Assembly (NCBI GenBank): GCA_029580855.1
Contig: JAKPQH010000226.1
Span: forward strand, 1 to 64,000
From: a bacterium
GTDB taxonomy: Bacteria > Methylomirabilota > Methylomirabilia > Methylomirabilales > 2-02-FULL-66-22
Reading direction: 5' to 3'
DNA length: 64,000 nucleotides
Shown: piece after piece, positions 48,042 to 57,379 of the stretch
Layout: every line of letters begins with the position of its first letter
Position numbering within the stretch: position 1 is the first letter of the stretch
Notes under the pieces: generated by a model
What the model saw: the letters and a program-made list of their open reading frames with translations, nothing else
Told to the model about the DNA's origin: nothing
Databases searched by the model: none
Position numbers and translations under genes: made by a program

Positions 48042-49769
48042 TCAACCGAAGACGCCGCCCATCTTGGAGCCGGCCAGACGATTGATGACGAACAGGCACG
48101 CGGCACCGAGGATGATCAGGATAAACCCCAGCGCGGCCGCTTCGTTCACGGAGCCGCCGATGTAGAAGTTGAAAATGCCCACGGTCATCATCTCGTGGCC
48201 GGGGACCACCAGCAGTAACGTGGCCGAGGCCTCTTGGAGGGCCAAAATGAAGGAATAGAGAGACCCCACCAGGACCCCCTTCCAGATGAGGGGCAACGTG
48301 ACATCCGTAAAGGTCCTGGGCTTGGTGGCGCCCACGCTCTCGGCCGCCTCCTCGAAGGAACGGTGGACCACCAAGAGCGAGGCGTAGGTCCCCCGCACCG
48401 TGTAAGGGAGCCGCCGGACCGCCAGAACGATGGGGATGACGATCCACACGCCGATGAGGGCCGTGGACATAAAGGGGAAGGGATCCCGGAACGCCCGCAT
48501 GTAAGCGATACCGATGCCCGTTCCCGGCAGGGCCAGGATCAGGGTGGTCAGGGAGTCGAGGACATCGCGCCCCGGCAGCTTGGTCCGGGACATCACCCAC
48601 GCAACCGGTACGCCGACGGCGATGCAGATGGCGACTGATATGCCGGAAAAGAGCAGGCTGTTGATGATGAACTTGGGAGTCTCAAAGGCCACCCGCTCGA
48701 AATACTGGAGCGTGTACTTCACCGGGATGGGGGTGAGCGCCCACCCCTTGCCGAAGGAATCCAGCGCCAGACCCAAATAGGGGATGAAAGCCAAAATCAG
48801 GATGATGGTCAAAAAGGCGATCACCCCCGCCTGTGCCACCGGGGAGAGCTTTTTCCGCTCGATCACCGAGTAGGAAAGGGAGCTGTAGTCCTTGATCGAG
48901 ACATATTTTTTGGCGATGATCAAAAACAGAATGGCCAGAATCACCATGATGGCCGAGATGACGATCCCCATCTTGAAGAGCCGCCGGTCGACGAACTGGA
49001 TGATGTTCAGGTACGCCTGGGAGGCGAGCAGATCGGAGATCCCGACCACCAGCGGCGTGGCGAAATCGGCGAACGTCCAGATGAAGACCAGGAGCGCCCC
49101 GGAAACGTAGCCCGGCGTGGTCAGCGGGAACGTGATATCCCAGAATTTGCGCAACCCACGGGATCCGACACTCTCGGCAGCCTCGTCCAGCGAAGGCGAT
49201 ATCTTTCCCATCGCATCCACGATGGAGAGCGTCATCAGCGGAAACAGGTGCAGTGTCTCGACCAGAAGCACCCCGTGGATCCCGTACATGAAGTTGACCG
49301 GCTTCTGAAAGCCGAAGTAATCCTGGAGAATGATATTGACGGTTCCGGCACGGCCCAGGATGAAAACAAAACCCATCACGCCGACCAGCGGCGGCATGAT
49401 CATGGGAATGATCGTCAGATAGGAAAAGAGCCCACGACCCGGGAAATCGTACCGAAGGAGCAGGAAGGCGATGGTGATCCCGATGATCGAGGTGGTGATC
49501 ACGGTCGCCACACCCAGGATCATGGAATTCACCAGGGATTTCAGGTAGAAGGGGTCCGTAAAGAAGTCTGCGAAGTTGGCGATGGTGAAGATGCCGTCTT
49601 CGGTGGTGAAGCTGTCGTAGAACAAACGGATCAGCGGATAGATCAAAAAGACGACAAAAAAAGCCCAGACGACGGCGTACGCCAGCAGTCCGCCGGCTTT
49701 CACATCCGACCAGACGCTGGGCTTGTACAGGGCAACGGAGGTTTCTGTCTCCACATTCAGCACCCTCAA
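48042..49769 (-). CDS. ABC transporter permease, fused two-half (Fe(III)/phosphonate type)
   Basis: A 575-residue permease with two related halves of six helices each, as in FbpB, SfuB and PhnU/V-like fusions. Both EAA-type loops are visible: SLDEAAESVGSRGLRKFWDITFPLTTPG in the first half and SFEEAAESVGATKPRTFTDVTLPLIWKG in the second. The TTG at 49769 overlaps the stop of the ATPase gene (TTGA); a GTG 6 nt later is another possible start. With the ATPase and binding protein upstream it forms a complete importer. The substrate could be ferric ion, a phosphonate or a similar anion. Confidence 0.92.
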   Translation of the reverse strand: MRVLNVETETSVALYKPSVWSDVKAGGLLAYAVVWAFFVVFLIYPLIRLFYDSFTTEDGIFTIANFADFFTDPFYLKSLVNSMILGVATVITTSIIGITIAFLLLRYDFPGRGLFSYLTIIPMIMPPLVGVMGFVFILGRAGTVNIILQDYFGFQKPVNFMYGIHGVLLVETLHLFPLMTLSIVDAMGKISPSLDEAAESVGSRGLRKFWDITFPLTTPGYVSGALLVFIWTFADFATPLVVGISDLLASQAYLNIIQFVDRRLFKMGIVISAIMVILAILFLIIAKKYVSIKDYSSLSYSVIERKKLSPVAQAGVIAFLTIILILAFIPYLGLALDSFGKGWALTPIPVKYTLQYFERVAFETPKFIINSLLFSGISVAICIAVGVPVAWVMSRTKLPGRDVLDSLTTLILALPGTGIGIAYMRAFRDPFPFMSTALIGVWIVIPIVLAVRRLPYTVRGTYASLLVVHRSFEEAAESVGATKPRTFTDVTLPLIWKGVLVGSLYSFILALQEASATLLLVVPGHEMMTVGIFNFYIGGSVNEAAALGFILIILGAACLFVINRLAGSKMGGVFG

Positions 49770-50863
49770 CTGCTCGGGTTCTTTGGGGCAGGGATCCCCA
49801 GCGTGATCTGGACCGGAAAGCGGACGTGCACCCTCTCGTCGATGGCGAAAGGCTTCTGGTTCCAGGGGTTCTGCACGTCCACCTTGAAGAGGGTCTCGCC
49901 GTCCAGTTCGATGTCATAGCGGATGGCGTTGCCGATGTACGAGGCAAAACTGACTTTCCCGACAATCACGTTTGTTTCGTCGTCCGGGTCGACCGCGTTA
50001 CAGATGGAAGCGACCTCGGGCCGCACGCTGACATTACAGGCTTCCCCGGTCTTGAACTGGCCGTCGAGAACGCACTTGAGCGGACCGAAGCGGGTCTGCA
50101 CGGCCATCCAGCCCTTCGCCGGGTGCAGCTCCCGGACTTCGGCGGCGATCAGGTTGTTGACCCCGATGAAATCCGCCACAAAAGGATTCGTGGGCCGCTC
50201 GTAAAGGTCTCGCGGAGTGCCGAGCTGCTGCAGCTTCCCGTGGTTGACGACGGCAATCCGGTCCGAAAGCGTGAGGGCCTCTTCTTGATCGTGCGTCACG
50301 TAGATGGCGGTGATGGCGAGATCCCGCTGGAGCTTGCGGATTTCGGTGCGCACCTGCTGACGGATCTTGGCATCCAGATTGGAAAGCGGCTCGTCGAGCA
50401 GGAGCACATCCGGGTTGAGCACGAGGGCGCGCGCCAGGGCTACGCGCTGCTGCTGACCTCCCGAAAGTTGACCCGGGTACCGTTTCTCGAGGCCGGTCAA
50501 ATGAACCAGCGAGAGCGCGTGATCGACCCGTTCGTTCATCTGGGCGCGGGGCGTCTTCTTGATCTTCAGACCGTAGGCGACATTGTCGAAGATGGTCATG
50601 TGCGGCCAGAGGGCGTAGTTTTGAAAGACCATCCCGATGTTACGCTCGTAGGGGGGAATAGCCGATACCTCGCGGTCGCCAAAGTAAATCTCCCCGTGAT
50701 CGGGCTTGTGAAAACCGCCGATGAGACGGAGAATGGTGGTCTTGCCGCACCCCGAAGGCCCCAACAACGTAAACAGCTCGCCGTCCCGAATATCCAGGGA
50801 TACGTGGCTCACCGCCTCCAGCGTCCCGAATCGTTTCACCATATTTTTGAGCTGGATATTCAT
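49766..50863 (-). CDS. ABC transporter ATP-binding protein (FbpC/PotA/UgpC-like)
   Basis: A 365-residue ATPase of the CUT1/MOI group. Walker A is LLGPSGCGKTTILRLIGGF, the Q-loop is MVFQNYALWPHMTIFDNVAYGL, the signature is LSGGQQQRVALARALV, and Walker B is VLLLDEPLSNLDAKIR. The switch is AIYVTHDQEEAL. A C-terminal TOBE-like domain of about 120 residues may regulate it. AAAGG precedes the ATG at 50863. It lies between the binding protein and the permease. The ugp genes at 54-59 kb lack their own ATPase, so this one might also serve them; that is speculation. Confidence 0.93.
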   Translation of the reverse strand: MNIQLKNMVKRFGTLEAVSHVSLDIRDGELFTLLGPSGCGKTTILRLIGGFHKPDHGEIYFGDREVSAIPPYERNIGMVFQNYALWPHMTIFDNVAYGLKIKKTPRAQMNERVDHALSLVHLTGLEKRYPGQLSGGQQQRVALARALVLNPDVLLLDEPLSNLDAKIRQQVRTEIRKLQRDLAITAIYVTHDQEEALTLSDRIAVVNHGKLQQLGTPRDLYERPTNPFVADFIGVNNLIAAEVRELHPAKGWMAVQTRFGPLKCVLDGQFKTGEACNVSVRPEVASICNAVDPDDETNVIVGKVSFASYIGNAIRYDIELDGETLFKVDVQNPWNQKPFAIDERVHVRFPVQITLGIPAPKNPSS

Positions 50864-51043
50864 CGTTCGACCTTTAGGAATCCGGCCCGACGACCGTATC
50901 CGGCAACCCGCGCACCGCGCGCACACGCCGACGCGGCGGAGCGCCCACACCCGCGAGTCGCCCCGCCCCCGACGGGACCGGCCGGTCGCGGCGCGCCCGG
51001 ATCGTGCAAGGTGCCCCCCTGCACGATCCGGGCGATGGCCAGG

Positions 51044-52168
51044 CTATTTTTTGATGATTTCCTTGTGCTTCTCGGCGATCTCTTTCCGGAAGTAGGCGTT
51101 CACGTCCTCGTTGCGCTTTTTCTCGCCGGCGACGGCGGGATCGTAGACGTTGCCGACCTGGATATCGTAGAACGAGCGGATCCCGGCGGTGAACTGGACC
51201 GCCTTTTCGGCCGGGGAGCCCGGCGCGCCCTGGACCTTGTATTTGGGGGTGATCGCGTAGAGGCCGCGCTCCATGAAGATCTTCTGGCCTTCTTCGGTCA
51301 GCAGAAACTCGATGAAGGCGTGGGCGGCCTTGGGGTGAGGTGCACCCTTGAGCACCGCCATCGGCTCGGGGGTCACGTAGGCGTTCTTGGGGTACACGAA
51401 CATCACGTCGTACCCCCCGAGCACTTCGGCGAAAGCCATGTAGCTGGGAACCGCCACGCCCACGGCGAACTCGCCTTTGGCCACCACGCTCGGCACGTCA
51501 CGCGAGCGGGCAGTGAAGATCCCCGTGTTGGCCGCCAGCTTGGTCAGCCACTCCCACCCCTTGTCCCAGCCGTACATGGCCAGGATGACTTCGTAGCTCG
51601 CATGGCTCGAGCTGGACCGGTCCGGGGTGCACTGAGCGATGTGGCCCTTCAATTTGGGGTTCAACAGATCATCCCAGTCCTTGATCTGCACGCCCAGACG
51701 CTTCATCAGCGTCGGCTGATAGATGAGGCCGTACGGCTCCAGCGTGGTTCCCACCCAGAACCCTTTGGGGTCCTTCAGGGGAAGCCCGACAGGCTTGCCG
51801 ATCGTGGCCGGAATCTCATCCCACATCGCCTTGGGGATGGTCACTTTGTCCAGCAGGCCCTGGTCGGCCAGCAGGTCGAAGAGCGTTCCCTCTCCGCCCC
51901 AGAACACGTCCGCTTGCGGCTTTCCTTTCCACTCGACGATCTGGCCGTACGCGACCGGCGTCCCCTGGGGCATGGCGCTGGTCTTGAGATCCACGTTGTA
52001 CTTCTTCTTTACGAAGGCCGCGAAGGCCTTCAAGGCCGGATCGTGAACGTCCTTGGAGACCGGGGTGATCAGGTAAAACTCGTTCTCGATAGCCTGGGCG
52101 TGACCCACCTGTGTCAGGCAAAAGACCCCCATGACCGTTAGGGCGATGACCGCTGCAAGACGTTTCAT
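51044..52168 (-). CDS. ABC transporter periplasmic substrate-binding protein
   Basis: A 374-residue extracellular solute-binding protein. A signal peptide (MKRLAAVIALTVMGVFCLTQVGHA) with a likely AxA-type cleavage near residue 25 directs it to the periplasm. The type 1/8 fold is indicated by QADVFWGGEGTLFDLLADQGLL, GVAVPSYMAFAEVLGGYDV, and the FIEFLLTEEGQKIFMERGLYAI tail seen in Fe(III) and 2-aminoethylphosphonate binders. The twin tyrosines that define FbpA-type iron binding are not evident. AAGGAGG lies 9 nt before the ATG. It leads the importer operon. Confidence 0.9.
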   Translation of the reverse strand: MKRLAAVIALTVMGVFCLTQVGHAQAIENEFYLITPVSKDVHDPALKAFAAFVKKKYNVDLKTSAMPQGTPVAYGQIVEWKGKPQADVFWGGEGTLFDLLADQGLLDKVTIPKAMWDEIPATIGKPVGLPLKDPKGFWVGTTLEPYGLIYQPTLMKRLGVQIKDWDDLLNPKLKGHIAQCTPDRSSSSHASYEVILAMYGWDKGWEWLTKLAANTGIFTARSRDVPSVVAKGEFAVGVAVPSYMAFAEVLGGYDVMFVYPKNAYVTPEPMAVLKGAPHPKAAHAFIEFLLTEEGQKIFMERGLYAITPKYKVQGAPGSPAEKAVQFTAGIRSFYDIQVGNVYDPAVAGEKKRNEDVNAYFRKEIAEKHKEIIKK

Positions 52169-52319
52169 ACGATCGACCTCCTTGTGTGTGGTTGCCCATC
52201 CTCCCGCCACTTGCCCCCCCGAGTCGAGAGACGCTCTTGGAAAGCCAGACGCTGCACACACGGGATTGGTTGAGCCTTTGCCGGCCATCACTATCGCATA
52301 AAGTCGAAGCGAAGCAAAT

Positions 52320-53846
52320 TCAAAATGACGCCGGGTGTCCGACTTCGCCGGCCGGAAGCGCCCACCCGGCCGCGCGCGCCACCGCCCTGCGCCAGCCGGC
52401 GTACAGCTCTTCCCGTCGCGCCGGATCCATCTGCGGCACAAACCGCCGGTCGGCGGCCCAATTCCGCGAGATCTCCTCCCGGCTCGTCCAGTATCCGACG
52501 GCGAGTCCGGCGAGATACGCCGCGCCGAGCGCGGTGGTCTCTTTGACCACCGGCCGCACTACGGGCGTGTTCAGGACATCGGCCTGAAACTGCATGAGGA
52601 GATCGTTGGCGGTGGCCCCGCCGTCCACGCGCAGCTCCCCCAGCGTCAACCCGGCATCCGCCAGCGCCGCGTCCAGCACCTCGCGGCTCTGATAGGCGAT
52701 GGCCTCCAGCGCCGCCCGCACCAGGTGCGCCCTGGTGGATCCCCGCGTCAGACCCAGGATGGTGCCGCGCGCGTACATGTCCCAGTGGGGCGCACCGAGC
52801 CCGACGAACGCCGGCACGAAGTACACCCCTCCCGTGTCGGGCACGGAAGCCGCCAGCCGCTCCGATTCCGTAGCGTCGGCGATCACCCGCAAGCCGTCGC
52901 GCAGCCACTGGATGGCGGCACCGGCCACAAAGATGCTGCCCTCCAACGCGTACTCGGCTCTCCCCTCGGCGGAACTCGCCGCGATCGTCGTGAGGAGCCC
53001 TGCCTCCGACGCCACGGCCCGTTCCCCCGTGTGGACCAGAAGGAAGCAACCGGTGCCGTATGTGTTCTTGGCCATGCCGGGGACGAAGCAGGCCTGGCCG
53101 AACAGGGCCGCCTGCTGATCGCCGGCGATGCCGGCGATGGGAATCTCCGTGCCCAAGAGATCCGGGATGGTATAACCGTAGCGCCAACTGGAGGGCCGCA
53201 CCTCGGGCAGCATCCGCACGGGGACGCCGAGCACACCGCAGAGATTCGCGTCCCAGCCCAGTTGGTGGATGTTGAAGAGCATTGTGCGCGAGGCGTTGCT
53301 GTAATCCGTCACCCAGGCTCGCCCGCCCGACAGCTTCCACGTCAGCCAACTGTCCACGGTCCCGAAACACACCTCGCCGCGCTCGGCCCGTGCGCGTAAC
53401 CCCGGCACGTGCTCCAGCAGCCACTGGATCTTTGTCCCGGAGAAATAGGCATCGATCACCAGGCCGGTGCGCTCTCGAACCGCGCGCCCCCAGCCGCCCG
53501 CCTTCAACGCGTCGCAAAGTGACGCCGACCGACGGCACTGCCACACGACGGCGTTGTGAACAGGCGCGCCGGTCGCTCGATCCCAGACCATGGTCGTCTC
53601 GCGCTGGTTGGTGATCCCGATGGCCGCGATCTGCACGCCCCTCACGCCGGCCGACGCCACGGCCTCGCGCGCCACCGCCAGCTGGCTCTCCCAGATCTCC
53701 AGCGGATCGTGCTCCACCCACCCGGGCTGCGGGTAGATCTGTCGGAACTCCCGCTGGGCCGAAGAAACGACTCTCGCTTTCCGGTCGAACAGGATTGCGC
53801 GAGAGCTTGTCGTGCCTTGGTCCAGGGCGAGAATGTATGTGTCCAT
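52320..53846 (-). CDS. glpK: Glycerol kinase
   Basis: GlpK phosphorylates glycerol with ATP to glycerol 3-phosphate. The 508-residue FGGY-family protein has the opening [76 protein letters not shown] with [11 protein letters not shown], and [11 protein letters not shown] followed by [20 protein letters not shown]. The ATG at 53846 has AGGGA upstream; the extension beyond it reads through a periodic array. It is the last gene of the glp/ugp group, and its product feeds glpD. Confidence 0.95.
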   Translation of the reverse strand: MDTYILALDQGTTSSRAILFDRKARVVSSAQREFRQIYPQPGWVEHDPLEIWESQLAVAREAVASAGVRGVQIAAIGITNQRETTMVWDRATGAPVHNAVVWQCRRSASLCDALKAGGWGRAVRERTGLVIDAYFSGTKIQWLLEHVPGLRARAERGEVCFGTVDSWLTWKLSGGRAWVTDYSNASRTMLFNIHQLGWDANLCGVLGVPVRMLPEVRPSSWRYGYTIPDLLGTEIPIAGIAGDQQAALFGQACFVPGMAKNTYGTGCFLLVHTGERAVASEAGLLTTIAASSAEGRAEYALEGSIFVAGAAIQWLRDGLRVIADATESERLAASVPDTGGVYFVPAFVGLGAPHWDMYARGTILGLTRGSTRAHLVRAALEAIAYQSREVLDAALADAGLTLGELRVDGGATANDLLMQFQADVLNTPVVRPVVKETTALGAAYLAGLAVGYWTSREEISRNWAADRRFVPQMDPARREELYAGWRRAVARAAGWALPAGEVGHPASF

Positions 53847-53904
53847 CGGTGTCCCTGTTGCCAACCCACGAATCGACGGAATCGGCGCTCCGCTATGCGG
53901 GGTC

Positions 53905-53979
53905 TCGGCGACTGAGCGAGTCGGAGAAACGTTCTCCCGAATCGCCAAGTTGCCCAGTTGCCGAATTCCCTATTTCTCC
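53905..53979. repeat. Paired inverted arrays of an 8-nt word
   Basis: The left array is TCGGCGAC, TGAGCGAG, TCGGAGAA (53905-53928). The right array is TTCTCCCG, AATCGCCA, AGTTGCCC, AGTTGCCG, AATTCCCT (53932-53971) and may run to 53979 over the ugpE stop. The words match those at 39104-39261. It lies between ugpE and glpK. Confidence 0.7.
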
Positions 53980-54845
53980 GTCTCGACCAGCCCCTTCACG
54001 AACCAGTGCTGCATGAAGACCACCACCGCAACCGGGGGCAACATCGCCAGGATGGCCGTGGCCATAATCAGATTCCAGTCGGTCTGGGCGTCGCTGGATC
54101 CAATCATCTTGACGATCCCGATGACGATGGTTTCCATGGTCCGGTTGGTGGTGATCAGCAGCGGCCAAAGATATTGGTTCCAGCCATAGATGAACAGAAT
54201 GACAAAGAGGGCGGCGATGTTGGTACGGCTCAACGGCAGCAGGATCTGCCAAAAGAACCGGAGCGGTCCGGCGCCGTCGATCTTCGCGGCTTCGGCGAGC
54301 TCATCCGGGATTGTCATGAATACTTGCCGAAACAGCAGTGTGGCCGTCGCCGACGCGATGAGCGGAACAGTGAGGCCGGTGAACGTGTTGATCATCCCCA
54401 GATCCGTGACGACCTTGTAGGTGGGGATGATGCGTACCTCCACGGGCAGCATCAATGTGATGAAGATCATCCAGAAGAAGAACATGCGGCCCGGAAACAC
54501 GAAAAACGCCACGGCGTAGGCCGAGACGATGGAGATGGCGATCTTGCCCGCGGCGATGACCAGGGCCATGACGAAACTGTTGAACATCAGGATCCGGACC
54601 GGAGCCGAGGACACGCGCTCGCCGGATCCGCTCGTCAGCGCCTGCCAGTAGTTGTCCAGCAGGTGGGCGCCGGGGAGGAGGGGCATCCGGCCGGTGGCGA
54701 TGGTGGCCGCGTCGTGGGTCGAGCCGATCAGGGCGAAGTAGATCGGGAACGCGAACACGACCACGCCCATGATCAGCACGAAATGCGGAAGCCAGCTCTC
54801 CCGACGCGTCGAACGCGCGTGTCGTCCCCTAACCGTCTGGTCCAT
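53970..54845 (-). CDS. ugpE: sn-Glycerol-3-phosphate ABC transporter permease
   Basis: A 291-residue CUT1-family permease with six helices, matching UgpE of the glycerol-3-phosphate importer. FPIYFALIGSTHDAATI, the EAA loop DELAEAAKIDGAGPLRFFWQILLPLSR, and NQYLWPLLITTN followed by the FVKGLVETEK end are characteristic. The ATG at 54845 was chosen to give a normal N-terminus; one at 54908 would add 21 Arg-rich residues. It follows ugpA by about 100 bp. It should pair with UgpA and an ATPase encoded elsewhere. Confidence 0.92.
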   Translation of the reverse strand: MDQTVRGRHARSTRRESWLPHFVLIMGVVVFAFPIYFALIGSTHDAATIATGRMPLLPGAHLLDNYWQALTSGSGERVSSAPVRILMFNSFVMALVIAAGKIAISIVSAYAVAFFVFPGRMFFFWMIFITLMLPVEVRIIPTYKVVTDLGMINTFTGLTVPLIASATATLLFRQVFMTIPDELAEAAKIDGAGPLRFFWQILLPLSRTNIAALFVILFIYGWNQYLWPLLITTNRTMETIVIGIVKMIGSSDAQTDWNLIMATAILAMLPPVAVVVFMQHWFVKGLVETEK

Positions 54846-54948
54846 CCCAGAATCCCGCTCCGGGTTCTTGCGTCGCCACCGCAATAACCTCAAGACCTTC
54901 CCTGCCATCTTTATAATCTTGGTCTTTTGCGTCCCCGCAAAAAACCCC

Positions 54949-55827
54949 TCAGTAGTGCACCTTTCGCTCGATGAAGCGGAACTGCAGCGCGGTGAGCGTG
55001 ATCACCACCGCCATCAAGATCACCGACTGCGCCGAGGAGCCGCCCAGGTCGAGGTTCATGACGCCGTCGGTGTAGACCTTGTAAATCAGGGTTTCGGTGG
55101 CCTTGGCGGGGCCGCCGCCCGTGAGCGCATGGATGACCCCGAAGGTGTCGAAGAACGCGTACACCACGTTCACCACCAGCAGGAAGAACGTGGTCGGCGA
55201 CAAGAGCGGGAAGACAATGCTCCAGAAGCGCCGCCCCGGTCCGGCATCCATGGATGCGGCCTCGACCACGGACCTCGGGATCGCCTGCAGACCGGCCAGA
55301 AAGAACAAAAAGTTGTAGCTGACCTGCTTCCAGGCCGAGGCCAGGATGACCAGCAGGAGCGCCTGGGTTCCGTTCAGCCGGTAATCCCAGAGGACCCCCA
55401 TGTCGTTCAGGCTGCGGCCGATGATCCCGATGGAGGGATGAAAAATGAAGAGCCAGAGACTCGCGGCCACGGCCGGGGCCACCGCATACGGCCACATGAG
55501 GAGTGTCCGGTACAGCCGCATGCCCTGGATTTTCATGTCCGCCATCACCGCGAAAAGCAGGGCGAATCCCATGGCCAGCGCGGCCACGACCGTGGAAAAG
55601 ATGACCGTGACCTGGATGGAGCCGAGGTACAGGGGATCGGTCAGGATGGTGCGGAAATTCTCGAACCAGACAAACTGGGTGCGCAGACCGAACGGATCCT
55701 GGAGCAACACGGAATAATACACCGCTTGCGCGGCAGGCCAGAAGAAGAAGACCACCGTGATGGCGAGTTGGGGGGCGACGAGCAGGTACGGAAGGACCTT
55801 GTTCGGAAAGATGACCCGCCGGCGCAT
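54949..55827 (-). CDS. ugpA: sn-Glycerol-3-phosphate ABC transporter permease
   Basis: A 292-residue six-helix permease of UgpA type. It has [62 protein letters not shown], and the EAA loop [48 protein letters not shown] near the end is typical of the family. The ATG at 55827 follows GGAGAGC; a TTG directly before it could also start. It lies between the two binding-protein genes and ugpE. Confidence 0.93.
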   Translation of the reverse strand: MRRRVIFPNKVLPYLLVAPQLAITVVFFFWPAAQAVYYSVLLQDPFGLRTQFVWFENFRTILTDPLYLGSIQVTVIFSTVVAALAMGFALLFAVMADMKIQGMRLYRTLLMWPYAVAPAVAASLWLFIFHPSIGIIGRSLNDMGVLWDYRLNGTQALLLVILASAWKQVSYNFLFFLAGLQAIPRSVVEAASMDAGPGRRFWSIVFPLLSPTTFFLLVVNVVYAFFDTFGVIHALTGGGPAKATETLIYKVYTDGVMNLDLGGSSAQSVILMAVVITLTALQFRFIERKVHY

Positions 55828-55944
55828 CAAGCTCTCCAGGGTGTCGAAAGTTCCGGGTTACGCGGCAATGCCGGTGCCGTTTCTCCAGCGTGACGGGCCC
55901 GGGCACCCCGGCCCGGTCGGCCGGGATCCCCGGGCCTTCCGCGT

Positions 55945-57294
55945 CTAGCGGTTGGCACGCTCGAAGTTCCGTAGCACGGCATTCCCGCGCTGCACGGCGT
56001 TATCCACCGCCTGCTTGGCAGTCTCTTGGCCCTGGAAAGCCTTCTCCATCTCCTCCTGTATGATCACACGGATCTCGGGCATGTTACCCAGCCTCAGGCC
56101 GCGCGAATTCTCGGTGGGCTCGGTAAGCGTGAGCTGACGGAACGGCAGATCCGTGCCCGGGTTCTTGACGTAATATCCTTGCCCGGAAACGAGGGCGAAG
56201 CCCGCCATGGTGATCGGCACGTAGCCAGTATCGATGTGCCACTTGGCGTCGACCTCGGGTCGCCCCAGGTATCCGAAGAACTCCGCCACGGCCTTGTATT
56301 CGTCCGCGGTGCGCTTGGGCCCCGTCATCACCCAGAAGCTGGCCCCCCCGATGATGGAGTTCTTCGGCGCGCCGGGTGTCCCTTTATAGTAAGGCAGCAT
56401 GGCCACGCCGAAGTCGAATTTTGCCTCGCTCACGACACGGGCCCGCATGCCGGAGGAGGCATGGATCATGGCGCACTCGCCTTTGGTGAACAGGGAGTTG
56501 CCAGCCCCGTCGCGCCCTCCGTACTTGAACGTCCCCTCCTTGTGCATGTCCATCAGCGTCTGCAGATGCTTGACGTGCAGCGGGCTGTTGATCTTCAGCT
56601 CGGTGTCCAAGCCGTCCATCCCGTTGGCCTTGGTCGCCAGGGGCACATCGTGGATGGCGCTGAAGTTCTCGTACTGCGTCCAGGTGGGCCAGGACATGGT
56701 AAAGCCGCAGGCCGCGGCATTGGCCGCCCGGATTTTCTTTGCCGCCTCGCGGGTCTCTTCCCAGGTGCGGGGCGGTTTGGTCGGATCCAAACCCGCCTTC
56801 TTGAAGGCGTCCTTGTTGTACCAGGTGATAGGCGTGGAACTGTTGAAGGGCATGGACAGCATGCGACCGTCGGAGGTGCTGTAGTAGCCGCGCACCGCAG
56901 GGACATAGGCTTTGGGGTCAAACGGAACTCCCGCATCACGCATGAGCTCGTACACCGGCTTGATGGCGCCCTTGGCCGCCATCATGGTCGCGGTGCCCAC
57001 CTCGAACATCTGCACGATGTGGGGGGCGGTACCGGCGCGGAACGCCGCGATGGCCGCGACCATCGTTTCGGGGTAACCGCCTTTGAAGGTGGCTTTGACA
57101 TCGTATTTGGTCTGCGAGGCGTTGAAGTCGGCGACGACCTTTTCCAGCATCCCGCCCTCGGGCTGGGAGAGGCCGTGCCAGAACTCGACCTGGACGCGCT
57201 GCTGGGCCGCCGACGGAAACGGCGCCAGACAGACCGCCAGTACGATGCCGGCCGCCAGCAGAGTCACTCCCGAGCGTTTCGGTTCCGAGAACAT
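55945..57294 (-). CDS. ugpB: sn-Glycerol-3-phosphate-binding protein, copy 1
   Basis: A 449-residue periplasmic binding protein with a cleavable signal peptide (SGVTLLAAGIVLAVCLAPFPSAA). UgpB hallmarks are VQVEFWHGLSQPEGGMLEKVV, PHIVQMFEVGTATMMAAKGAIKPVYEL, MPFNSSTPITWYNKDAFKKAGL, CGFTMSWPTWTQYENFSAIHD and IIGGASFWVMTGPKRT. Ligand-binding Ser, Trp and Tyr positions appear kept. GAGGAGGAG precedes the ATG at 57294; upstream in-frame sequence is not coding. It is a close tandem paralog of the gene at 57380-58732. Confidence 0.93.
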   Translation of the reverse strand: MFSEPKRSGVTLLAAGIVLAVCLAPFPSAAQQRVQVEFWHGLSQPEGGMLEKVVADFNASQTKYDVKATFKGGYPETMVAAIAAFRAGTAPHIVQMFEVGTATMMAAKGAIKPVYELMRDAGVPFDPKAYVPAVRGYYSTSDGRMLSMPFNSSTPITWYNKDAFKKAGLDPTKPPRTWEETREAAKKIRAANAAACGFTMSWPTWTQYENFSAIHDVPLATKANGMDGLDTELKINSPLHVKHLQTLMDMHKEGTFKYGGRDGAGNSLFTKGECAMIHASSGMRARVVSEAKFDFGVAMLPYYKGTPGAPKNSIIGGASFWVMTGPKRTADEYKAVAEFFGYLGRPEVDAKWHIDTGYVPITMAGFALVSGQGYYVKNPGTDLPFRQLTLTEPTENSRGLRLGNMPEIRVIIQEEMEKAFQGQETAKQAVDNAVQRGNAVLRNFERANR

Positions 57295-57379
57295 GTTCTC
57301 CTCCTCACCCGTTCCGGGGTGCCGTGCGGCTCCGGAGGCGAAACCGGATCCCCGCCCGGCCCGTGGCTGCGATGACCGC

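Noticed and set aside
49766..50863. Assigning this ATPase as ugpC
   Set aside because: It overlaps the Fe(III)/phosphonate-type permease gene and follows that system's binding protein, so its primary partner is clear; service to Ugp is only noted as a possibility.
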